Assembly (NCBI RefSeq): GCF_014192415.1
Contig: NZ_JACHXY010000002.1
Coordinates: 682,001-746,000, forward strand
Direction: 5' to 3'
Length of the DNA stretch: 64,000 nucleotides
Origin: Microbacterium proteolyticum
GTDB lineage: Bacteria > Actinomycetota > Actinomycetes > Actinomycetales > Microbacteriaceae
The position numbers and the translations under genes are program-made. The notes beneath the pieces are model-generated. The model ran no database searches. It saw nothing but the letters and a program-made list of their open reading frames with translations, and was not told the DNA's origin. Position 1 is the stretch's first letter; each line of letters begins with the position of its first letter. Shown piece after piece: positions 16,785 through 21,904 of this stretch.

Positions 16785-16797
16785 TGCGCGATATATA
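16785..16797 (+). promoter_or_regulatory. TGCGCGATATATA box 1
   Basis: This 13-bp word is identical at 17528-17540. Here its TATATA ends five bases before the ATG at 16802, so if it is a -10 element the transcript would be leaderless. The upstream gap 16708-16784 shows no gene. Confidence 0.45.
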
Positions 16798-16801
16798 AAG
16801 C

Positions 16802-17464
16802 ATGAATCTCCTACATGCAGTCGCAGAACTGCGCGCACTCAACCTTCCCGAGCTCCGCCAACGGCAACTCGTCGCGGAAGCCGCTTACGCACCCACAGAC
16901 GACGCCAGAGGGCTTCTTGTGGCTCGTGCGCGCAGCGAGGCCCAGAAGGCCGTACATGCCAGCGCAGAGGCTTTCACAGCCCTCCAGACCGCGCGTGCGG
17001 AGTGGGCGGCACGCAATCCCCATGAGGTTCGGAGGGGATGCCCCGATGACCACCCACACGGCTCGACAAGTACCTGTTACAGCAAGCACGACTGCCGGTG
17101 CGACTCTTGTGTGAGCGCGCAGCGTGCTCGCACGGAGACACGTAGGCGTCAGCAGCGGGACATGACCCTCAGGCCCGTGGAGGTCAAGTTCGTGACCCCG
17201 ACCAAGCCGGATGCAGTGCGTGTGCAAAAGCGTGCAGAGAAAATCAACACAACGCCCGTGGTAGGGACGCCGACCCGTAAATCTCCTGTTCGGCCTCTAT
17301 CGGGCAAGCCCCCGGTCGACCTTCCCGAAGGGCAGGAACACGGCCAGCCAAAAATCTATTGGCATCACAAGTGCCGATGTGATGCCTGCACGCTGGCAGT
17401 TCGCGCCTATAACCGCGCCCTCCTTGAGAAGAAGAAAGCGCTGGAAGAAGAAAATAGGAAGTAA
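16802..17464 (+). CDS. Unknown element protein with duplicated HxCRCDxC zinc-finger-like motif
   Basis: A 220-residue protein with a helical, Ala/Arg-rich first 75 residues. Two copies of a cysteine motif follow: HGSTSTCYSKHDCRCDSC near residues 88-104 and HGQPKIYWHHKCRCDAC near 181-197. Each is followed by a basic helix (SAQRART, AVRAYNRAL). The pattern HG-x7-8-H-x-CRCDxC is a recurrent small zinc-binding motif in actinophage proteins. Binding of nucleic acid is likely; a precise role is not known. The Lys/Glu-rich tail is probably a charged coil. Confidence 0.75.
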   Translation: MNLLHAVAELRALNLPELRQRQLVAEAAYAPTDDARGLLVARARSEAQKAVHASAEAFTALQTARAEWAARNPHEVRRGCPDDHPHGSTSTCYSKHDCRCDSCVSAQRARTETRRRQQRDMTLRPVEVKFVTPTKPDAVRVQKRAEKINTTPVVGTPTRKSPVRPLSGKPPVDLPEGQEHGQPKIYWHHKCRCDACTLAVRAYNRALLEKKKALEEENRK

Positions 17465-17526
17465 AATGGGGAAACGCCCTCCGCGGGGTTCTTTCCTCAA
17501 ATCTGCACCGCGGAGGGTGGCTCGTT

Positions 17527-17555
17527 TTGCGCGATATATAGGAGGGACGTATAAG
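17527..17555 (+). promoter_or_regulatory. Probable promoter of the replication gene, overlapping box 2
   Basis: A -35-like TTGCGC (17527-17532) and a -10-like TATAAG (17550-17555) are separated by 17 bp. The -35 overlaps the second TGCGCGATATATA box (17528-17540), and the -10 sits inside an inverted repeat GGACGT/ACGTCC (17545-17565). This fits a repressible promoter for the gene at 17584. Confidence 0.5.
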
Positions 17556-17583
17556 AGGTACGTCCAAACGATTTGAGGAAATC

Positions 17584-18255
17584 ATGGCAAAGCCAAGCGA
17601 CCCACAACAGTTGTCCGCTCCGGAATTTCGTGAGTTTCTGGAGCACATCCCGAATTACACCCTTGCCCTGAACGGAATCACCCGGCGAGCAGTATGGGGA
17701 GTCGGGATGTCCCTCGCTCAGCACGTGGATTATGGTTCGGGCACCCGTGCACGTGCAACTCAAATCACCCTGGCCGAAGATTCGGGAACCGACCGCAAGA
17801 CGGTTCGACGCGTTCTCACCTTCCTGAAGGCCAAAGAAGTTCTTAAGGTCACGGGTGAGCAACGGCACAACGTAGGCACCACGAGCGAGATTTACAGCTT
17901 CCGCCGTTCAGTGTTCGTGGACCAGGTACTGAATCTGAAAGACCGGCACTGGACCCCCGAGGCCTTCACAGAGGAAACCTCAGCGGAAGAAATCCCACAG
18001 GCGCAAACTCCCGAAGCGAAACAGGAAGTGGTCAATTCCTCACCAGAAGGTCTCTATTCCCCATTGGAGGGGTGCGCAATCCCCATTGGAGGGGTGCGCA
18101 ATCCCCACAATAAGACCTGTAACACAGGTAAGACCCTCGCGCCCACAGTCGCTCTCTCGCCTGACGGCGCGAGCGACGGCGCGGTGAAGATTGATGATGT
18201 GATTTCTGAATCGTGGATGGGTTCTGAAGTTGACTTCCTAGTAGCTGGGATTTGA
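17584..18255 (+). CDS. Replication-initiator-like protein (HTH_36-type winged helix)
   Basis: A 223-residue protein. Residues 30-115 form a winged-helix domain (GITRRAVWGVGMSLAQHVDY, QITLAEDSGTDRKTVRRVL, KAKEVLKVTG), the HTH_36 pattern seen at the N-terminus of phage O-type and plasmid replication proteins. The second half is disordered and acidic and would be the place where such proteins recruit a helicase. Two perfect 22-bp tandem repeats lie inside this half of the gene (18059-18102), as the lambda origin lies inside gene O. A transcriptional regulator is the alternative. The ATG follows GAGG at a normal distance. Confidence 0.65.
   Translation: MAKPSDPQQLSAPEFREFLEHIPNYTLALNGITRRAVWGVGMSLAQHVDYGSGTRARATQITLAEDSGTDRKTVRRVLTFLKAKEVLKVTGEQRHNVGTTSEIYSFRRSVFVDQVLNLKDRHWTPEAFTEETSAEEIPQAQTPEAKQEVVNSSPEGLYSPLEGCAIPIGGVRNPHNKTCNTGKTLAPTVALSPDGASDGAVKIDDVISESWMGSEVDFLVAGI
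18059..18102. repeat. Two 22-bp tandem repeats (candidate iterons) within the rep-like gene
   Basis: The units at 18059-18080 and 18081-18102 are identical, and CCCCA begins a third. Each contains CCCCATTGGAGGGG. As 22 is not a multiple of 3 the units are read in different frames, so selection acts on DNA rather than protein. A perfect palindrome ACCTGT-AAC-ACAGGT follows at 18115-18129. Together they resemble an intragenic replication origin. Confidence 0.7.
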
Positions 18256-18258
18256 CCC

Positions 18259-18393
18259 ATGAGCTTGCTTGCTGAATATGACCTAGTACTCAGCCGCATG
18301 TCGCTACGCGACGACAGGCTGACAGAAGCAGTGAAGCAGCTTGAGCTCATTCTTGAAAATAGCTCCCGTGACACGTATAGGAAATCATCATGA
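18259..18393 (+). CDS. Very small element protein, 44 residues
   Basis: MSLLAEYDLVLSRMSLRDDR begins a short, charged and probably helical protein that ends RKSS. Its ATG is three bases after the rep-like gene stop, and its stop overlaps the next start (ATGA at 18390-18393), which is the main reason to accept it. No homologue recognised. Confidence 0.5.
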   Translation: MSLLAEYDLVLSRMSLRDDRLTEAVKQLELILENSSRDTYRKSS

Positions 18394-18647
18394 GCAATCA
18401 CTCAGAACCCGCTACGCCGGGCCAAATCAGGCTGGGCCGTGGGATGGAGAAGCGCCTTCAAGTGGCACTCTCGCCGTGGGATTCCATGACACGCTCCCAA
18501 GCGACAGACCGCATCAAGATGCTGAGGGCTCTTAGCTCCTGTGTGTGGGACAGGGAGAAAACAGTCATCAATGAATGGAGCCCAGGTCACTGGACATGGG
18601 GATATGACCCTAACCGGGAGGTTGATGTCTCAGGCCTGTTGGGATAG
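18390..18647 (+). CDS. Unknown element protein, 85 residues
   Basis: A soluble 85-residue protein with a basic first half (LGRGMEKRLQVAL, SMTRSQATDRIKMLRAL) and a Trp-rich C-terminus (WSPGHWTWGYDPN). Translationally coupled to the preceding small gene by a 4-bp overlap. I do not recognise a family. Position after the replication-like gene suggests an early, DNA-related function. Confidence 0.6.
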   Translation: MSNHSEPATPGQIRLGRGMEKRLQVALSPWDSMTRSQATDRIKMLRALSSCVWDREKTVINEWSPGHWTWGYDPNREVDVSGLLG

Positions 18648-18715
18648 CCCTTCGATAAACTGCGATACTTTGCCCATCCGTCGATAAGCCGAGTGAGAAC
18701 GAGCGATAGTAATAG

Positions 18716-18753
18716 TAGGGCCGGTGTCTTGACTGGAATCCGCACCGGCCCTA
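18716..18753. terminator. Perfect 11-bp inverted repeat between element operons
   Basis: TAGGGCCGGTG (18716-18726) and CACCGGCCCTA (18743-18753) flank a 16-base loop. It lies 69 bp after the 85-residue gene and 25 bp before the next gene. There is no T-tract, so it may be an actinobacterial I-shaped terminator or a protein-binding site. The gap 18648-18778 has no gene. Confidence 0.55.
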
Positions 18754-18778
18754 CATACTGACAAAACATTGGGAAATC

Positions 18779-19297
18779 ATGGGGCGAATCAGTACTGTAA
18801 AGTCACATCCTGCTCGGGAAGAAATCGAGCGCGGAATCCTAGAGGGTGTCCCCATTGCCACGCTGGCACGTAAGTGGACGCTCTCTGAATCGAGCCTGCA
18901 AAGGCACAAATCCATCAGTATGAGCGATGTGCTAGGCAAGGTGCCGTCCGATGAGGCGGATATTCCTGATGTCCTTGCACGACTCCTGGCCCTGGCCAAC
19001 TCCACGCGCCAGGCACGAGAGGTTGCCGACCGCACTGGGACACCGGCGTCACGAGCTACCGCGCAGAAGAACGAACTTTCCGTGTTGTCCATGCTCTCTA
19101 GCCGTCTCGGCGTCACGAATCTTGAAGAACTGGACTGGGCCAAGGCAACTCGTGATATCTCGCTGGGATTGCGGGACTTTCTCCTCATGAATCCCAGCGC
19201 GTTCGACTCTCTGAGCCGTGCACTCCTCTCACGTAGCGACGACCTCCGCGACCTTGTGGACCAGCTAGAGGCCCAACTGAAGAAGGACGACCGATGA
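18779..19297 (+). CDS. HTH protein resembling a small terminase subunit
   Basis: A 172-residue protein. Residues 8-45 hold a resolvase-like helix-turn-helix (HPAREEIERGILEGVPIATL, ARKWTLSESSLQRHK). A long helical region follows (about 55-110), then a C-terminal helix ending DQLEAQLKKDDR. The order HTH, coil, short acidic/basic tail is that of phage and satellite small terminase subunits, which choose the DNA to be packaged. The sequence alone does not prove this; a plain DNA-binding regulator is possible. It overlaps the next gene by 4 bp, in an operon of four short genes. Confidence 0.6.
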   Translation: MGRISTVKSHPAREEIERGILEGVPIATLARKWTLSESSLQRHKSISMSDVLGKVPSDEADIPDVLARLLALANSTRQAREVADRTGTPASRATAQKNELSVLSMLSSRLGVTNLEELDWAKATRDISLGLRDFLLMNPSAFDSLSRALLSRSDDLRDLVDQLEAQLKKDDR

Positions 19298-19521
19298 CCA
19301 CGTACGAGACTTATCCGCGCCGAATCCGAGCGCTGAGCTTCTTCACAATGGCGGACGAGGGCGTGAGTGGCTACCCAGTAGCACCCGGCGACGTTATCGA
19401 CATCAGCGCTCAGATGTTCGAGAACACCCGTGACACCCAGGGCCGTTCATGGCTCCAACTAACCCCAGCAGAGCAACGAGCCGCCTACGGTTCCGAGCGT
19501 TTTGAAGTACTTCTTCCCTAA
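19294..19521 (+). CDS. Unknown small protein, paralogue 1 of a tandem pair
   Basis: A 75-residue soluble protein with the pattern RRIRALSFFT, PVAPGDVIDISAQMFE, DTQGRSWLQLTPAEQRAAYG. It is clearly related to the next gene product (HALTTITL, RGQQVEISQARYD, NGDSWLDYSEDEQQARW). Similar short beta-rich proteins with a final DxEQ...G block lie near head genes in actinophages, so a virion or packaging accessory role is possible, but no function is established. Confidence 0.6.
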   Translation: MTTYETYPRRIRALSFFTMADEGVSGYPVAPGDVIDISAQMFENTRDTQGRSWLQLTPAEQRAAYGSERFEVLLP

Positions 19522-19530
19522 GGACTAACC

Positions 19531-19944
19531 ATGACAAACACCTTCCCGAAGACGCTCCATGCGTTGACGACCATCACCCTTCCCGACGCGAACCCAAACG
19601 CTGGCTGGGGGTCGATGGGGACACTCGTAAACCGTGGTCAGCAGGTAGAAATCTCTCAAGCCCGCTACGACGCGACCAAGGATGTCAACGGCGATAGCTG
19701 GCTGGACTACTCAGAAGACGAGCAGCAGGCCCGCTGGAACGAGGTCAGGTTCCGCTGGGGCGAGACTCCTGACAACGTGCGTCCGTGGGATAAGGACCCA
19801 AGCCTGGCAAATCTCCTACGCGAGACAGAGCTTGCCGAAGCTCGAAAGCTTGAGAACACAGCAGAGCGGGCCGACGCCGTAGCCGCCATTTTCCAGAAGT
19901 ACGGTCGCGGCCAGACCTCGCAGACCATCGCCTACATCGGCTGA
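19531..19944 (+). CDS. Unknown small protein, paralogue 2 with extra C-terminal helix
   Basis: A 137-residue protein. Residues 1-75 repeat the fold of the previous gene product. The extra 60 residues (DPSLANLLRETELAEARKLE, then RADAVAAIFQKYG) are helical and charged. A duplication followed by a C-terminal addition explains the pair. Starts nine bases after the preceding stop, in the same operon. Function unknown. Confidence 0.6.
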   Translation: MTNTFPKTLHALTTITLPDANPNAGWGSMGTLVNRGQQVEISQARYDATKDVNGDSWLDYSEDEQQARWNEVRFRWGETPDNVRPWDKDPSLANLLRETELAEARKLENTAERADAVAAIFQKYGRGQTSQTIAYIG

Positions 19945-19958
19945 CACAGGAGCACACC

Positions 19959-20117
19959 ATGACCGACGACGCAGAATCCCGAGCCTGGCGCAGCGAGATG
20001 CGGAAGACCGCACTAGCCGAAGAGGCCATGCTGAAGACCATCTACCAGCCCGCACGATTCGGTGACGACCAGACCGAAGCCGACCGGGCCGCAATCGAAC
20101 GGCTGTCGAACCTCTAA
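19959..20117 (+). CDS. Small element protein, 52 residues
   Basis: A 52-residue highly charged helical protein (MTDDAESRAWRSEMRKTAL...) with an AGGAG ribosome binding site nine bases upstream. Last gene of the short operon that begins at 18779. No family recognised; its size and charge suit a DNA mimic, a chaperone or a scaffold, but nothing supports a choice. Confidence 0.55.
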   Translation: MTDDAESRAWRSEMRKTALAEEAMLKTIYQPARFGDDQTEADRAAIERLSNL

Positions 20118-20126
20118 ACCCCAGAC

Positions 20127-20309
20127 TTGCCCGCTCCTCGACAAAAGCCGAACCTGCCGCTGTGTAGGACCGGGAGGAGGGGCACGAGTCACCCCCAGCC
20201 GTATGGGATTCTCCTCCTGTAGGGCGGCTGGGGGTGACTCACCACAAACTGCCCGCTCCTCGGCAAATACCGAACCCGTCCAGTGCGGGACCGGGAGGAG
20301 GGGCGAGAG
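20127..20309. repeat. Triple-hairpin noncoding block: two about 61-bp direct repeats around a 16-bp inverted repeat
   Basis: Direct repeat copies lie at 20127-20188 and 20249-20309; both start TGCCCGCTCCTCG and contain GGACCGGGAGGAGGGGC. Each can fold on itself, with GCCC-CTCCTC pairing to GAGGAGGGGC. Between them GAGTCACCCCCAGCCG (20186-20201) and CGGCTGGGGGTGACTC (20225-20240) pair perfectly. No credible gene covers 20118-20545. Options are an origin, a packaging (cos/pac) site, a transfer origin or a structured RNA. Confidence 0.8.
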
Positions 20310-20382
20310 CTTCACGTGATGCCTCGAACCCGGGACTCCTTAGCCCTTAGTCAGCCGGGGCGTCACGACGGATGCTCACAGC

Positions 20383-20418
20383 ACGGCCCACCCTTTTTGA
20401 GATGCCGGGGTGGGCCGT
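20383..20418. terminator. Perfect 11-bp inverted repeat, possible terminator
   Basis: ACGGCCCACCC (20383-20393) and GGGTGGGCCGT (20408-20418) pair across a 14-base loop that contains TTTTT. It follows the triple-hairpin block and may close transcription coming from 18779-20117. Confidence 0.55.
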
Positions 20419-20423
20419 TGCTG

Positions 20424-20536
20424 TCTCTCAGAAATGAAGGTCTGGTGAGAGTACGTGTAGGCACCCTCCCAGCTTGAAATCCTTCTCTCAAAAATATCTC
20501 TCACTTGAGGTAGTAATGAGAGCCAGGTTTTGAGAA
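20424..20536. promoter_or_regulatory. Cluster of TCTCTCA / TGAGAG sites before the serine recombinase
   Basis: TCTCTCA occurs at 20424-20430, 20484-20490 and 20497-20503. The inverted core TGAGAG occurs at 20446-20451 and 20517-20522, and TGAGAA at 20531-20536. All are within 125 bp upstream of the recombinase ATG. Such arrays are typical of res sites or autoregulatory operators of small serine recombinases. Confidence 0.5.
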
Positions 20537-20545
20537 ACTTCTTTC

Positions 20546-21103
20546 ATGGCAAGCTTCGGGTACATCCGCACCAGCACCAAGGACCAGTCCAGCCAACTCC
20601 AGCGTGACGCTATGGCAGGGCTGGACCTCAAGAAGATTTACGCCGACGAGGGCGTGAGCGGCACCCTGGCGTCCCGCCCTGAGTGGGACAAGCTCATCGA
20701 CCGGCTGGAGGAGGGTGACGAGGTAGTCATCTGGAAGTTCGACCGCGTTGGACGAAAGACGATGCACGTACTTCAGGCAGTGGAGGACATCACCGCCAAG
20801 GGAGCCACGTTCCGGTCCCTCACGGAGAAGATTGATACCTCTGGGCCGATGGGACAGGCCATGCTCACCATCATGGCCGCGTTCGCTCAGCTTGAGCGAG
20901 ACACCATCGTGGAACGCACGAAGGCAGGACTGGAGGCCGCGAAGGCACAGGGCCGCGTAGGTGGCCGTCGCTCCGTGGTGGACGCCAAGAAGCTGGCCAC
21001 CATCAAGAAGCTCGTGAAGAGCGGTGACCACAGCCGCGCCGACATCGCCCGCATGGTCGACATCAGCCCGGCGACCTTGTACCGGGTTCTGGCGACCCTG
21101 TAG
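20546..21103 (+). CDS. Small serine recombinase (resolvase/invertase family)
   Basis: A 185-residue recombinase of normal resolvase length. The catalytic Ser is Ser10 in YIRTST. Other family blocks are Glu-Gly-Val-Ser (DEGVSGT), WKFDRVGR with the active-site Asp and Arg, and QLERDTIVERTKAGL. The C-terminal helix-turn-helix is RADIARMVDISPATLYRVL. It could resolve multimers, invert a segment, or excise DNA. Its start is preceded by a cluster of TCTCTCA/TGAGAG sites. It is a second recombinase beside the tyrosine integrase, so a role in resolution or in controlling the element is more likely than integration. Confidence 0.93.
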   Translation: MASFGYIRTSTKDQSSQLQRDAMAGLDLKKIYADEGVSGTLASRPEWDKLIDRLEEGDEVVIWKFDRVGRKTMHVLQAVEDITAKGATFRSLTEKIDTSGPMGQAMLTIMAAFAQLERDTIVERTKAGLEAAKAQGRVGGRRSVVDAKKLATIKKLVKSGDHSRADIARMVDISPATLYRVLATL

Positions 21104-21371
21104 AAGATTCTGTAGTCGGAGTACTCCTCCACGATGCTGTCGTGGCAGGGAGGCCCGTAGACGACCATGCGTGCGTGCGCTTGACATCAAGACAAGCGTG
21201 CTTGCCCGGAGGTTGCATACATGCAACAGTTTGCGCGTACGATTATCCAAACGGATAGCCCCAAGGCCCACTCACAGTTGGCGCTGTGAGCAGGCCCTGC
21301 GCGGGGCAACCGTTAGTAGTCAGCCAGGACTACCGCTGTTCACGGTCAGACAGGACCGGAACTGTTTCTCA

Positions 21372-21412
21372 GGAGAAGGCTTCGGGTTCATAACTCCCGG
21401 AGCCTTTCTCCG
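21372..21412. terminator. Imperfect hairpin terminator downstream of the serine recombinase
   Basis: GGAGAAGGCTTCGGG pairs with CCCGGAGCCTTTCTCC across a short loop, with one bulge and a G-T or mismatch position. It lies about 270 bp after the recombinase stop and could terminate a leaderless or small RNA from the region between. Confidence 0.5.
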
Positions 21413-21802
21413 TTCATAGCGTACGACGCCGTACGGACATCGCAGGGGCTTACGCATCTGTTTTTGCCCGCACAGCCTGCACAGACGGCTTAGGTATGAC
21501 GGGAAATAGTCCCGTTACTCCCCCGCCGAGCGGCTACAGCCTTGGGTACACCAACGGCTGCACCGCGACACCAGAGAACCCCACATGCCACTGCATACCC
21601 ACCGTTGCCACTGTCGACCTTTGGTTTCCGGGACCAAAGTTGAGGGCAAAAAATCGTGAGGTCGCGTTGGCACTGTGCCTACATCTGCCAATAGACATGG
21701 TCATGTAACGATTAGATTACGGCGCTCCACTAGTGAGTTCTCCACAGCCATACGTGACTGTGGACAAGTTGGCAAACGGTGTCCCGGCTGCCAGGCCTCG
21801 TT

Positions 21803-21823
21803 CGTGCCAACTCCGTGCCAACT
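21803..21823. repeat. Paired integrase arm-type sites, right
   Basis: CGTGCCAACT at 21803-21812 and again at 21814-21823, identical to each other and with an 11-bp period. They match the left pair at 15548-15568 in sequence, orientation and period, and end 64 bp before the attR core. Confidence 0.65.
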
Positions 21824-21887
21824 GAGCTAGCCTGGTGCCGCCTGAGAGGTCGGGCAGTTTCTAGAAAATAGAACGAGAAGACGCCAA

Positions 21888-21904
21888 GTCAGGGAATCTG
21901 CCAA
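21888..21904. other. attR core, overlapping the mannosyltransferase 3' end
   Basis: The 17-bp core GTCAGGGAATCTGCCAA contains the stop codon and last four codons of the mannosyltransferase on the minus strand. The att core therefore rebuilds the gene end and the insertion is silent for that protein. Confidence 0.9.

Larger units (their letters stand above)
21104..21887. other. Long noncoding right end of the element with many small inverted repeats
   Basis: No convincing gene lies in these 784 bp; a 70-codon frame at 21496-21708 has no clear ribosome site. Visible structures are the palindrome GTTGCAT-AC-ATGCAAC (21212-21227), CTCACAG/CTGTGAG, CGTACG-ACGC-CGTACG (21420-21435), CTTTGGT/ACCAAAG (21619-21639), and a pair of DnaA-box-like words facing each other (TTCTCCACA at 21738-21746, TGTGGACAA at 21759-21767). 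AGTTTCTAGAAA at 21856-21867 also occurs at the int stop (16699-16710). It may hold an origin, a small RNA or attP regulatory sites. Confidence 0.6.
15492..21904. mobile_element. Integrated 6.4-kb element (phage-satellite-like / integrative element)
   Basis: The element is bounded by identical 17-bp repeats (15492-15508 and 21888-21904). It carries a tyrosine integrase just inside the left end and a serine recombinase towards the right. Between them are a replication-initiator-like gene with internal iterons, a small HTH gene, several short unknown genes and a structured noncoding block. Its base composition and codon use are visibly less GC-rich than those of the flanks. Insertion is at the 3' end of a mannosyltransferase gene and leaves that protein intact. 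No capsid, tail, portal, large terminase, relaxase or lysis gene is seen, so it is either a satellite needing a helper phage or a small non-conjugative element. Confidence 0.88.

Noticed and set aside
20062..20319. 85-codon frame across the triple-hairpin block
   Set aside because: Its codons are dictated by the repeats and dyads, it overlaps the 52-residue gene, and it has no clear start signal.
20325..20345. tRNA-like T-arm word (GGGTTCGAGGC on the minus strand)
   Set aside because: The bases after the loop do not pair with those before it, and no acceptor or anticodon stem can be built around it.
21496..21708. 70-codon frame in the noncoding end of the element
   Set aside because: No good ribosome site and no helical or domain-like pattern; the CTTTGGT/ACCAAAG dyad crosses it. 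Possible but not supported.
15492..21904. Complete prophage
   Set aside because: At 6.4 kb with no portal, capsid, tail, large terminase or lysis genes it cannot be a full phage; a degraded prophage is less likely given exact ends and intact integrase.
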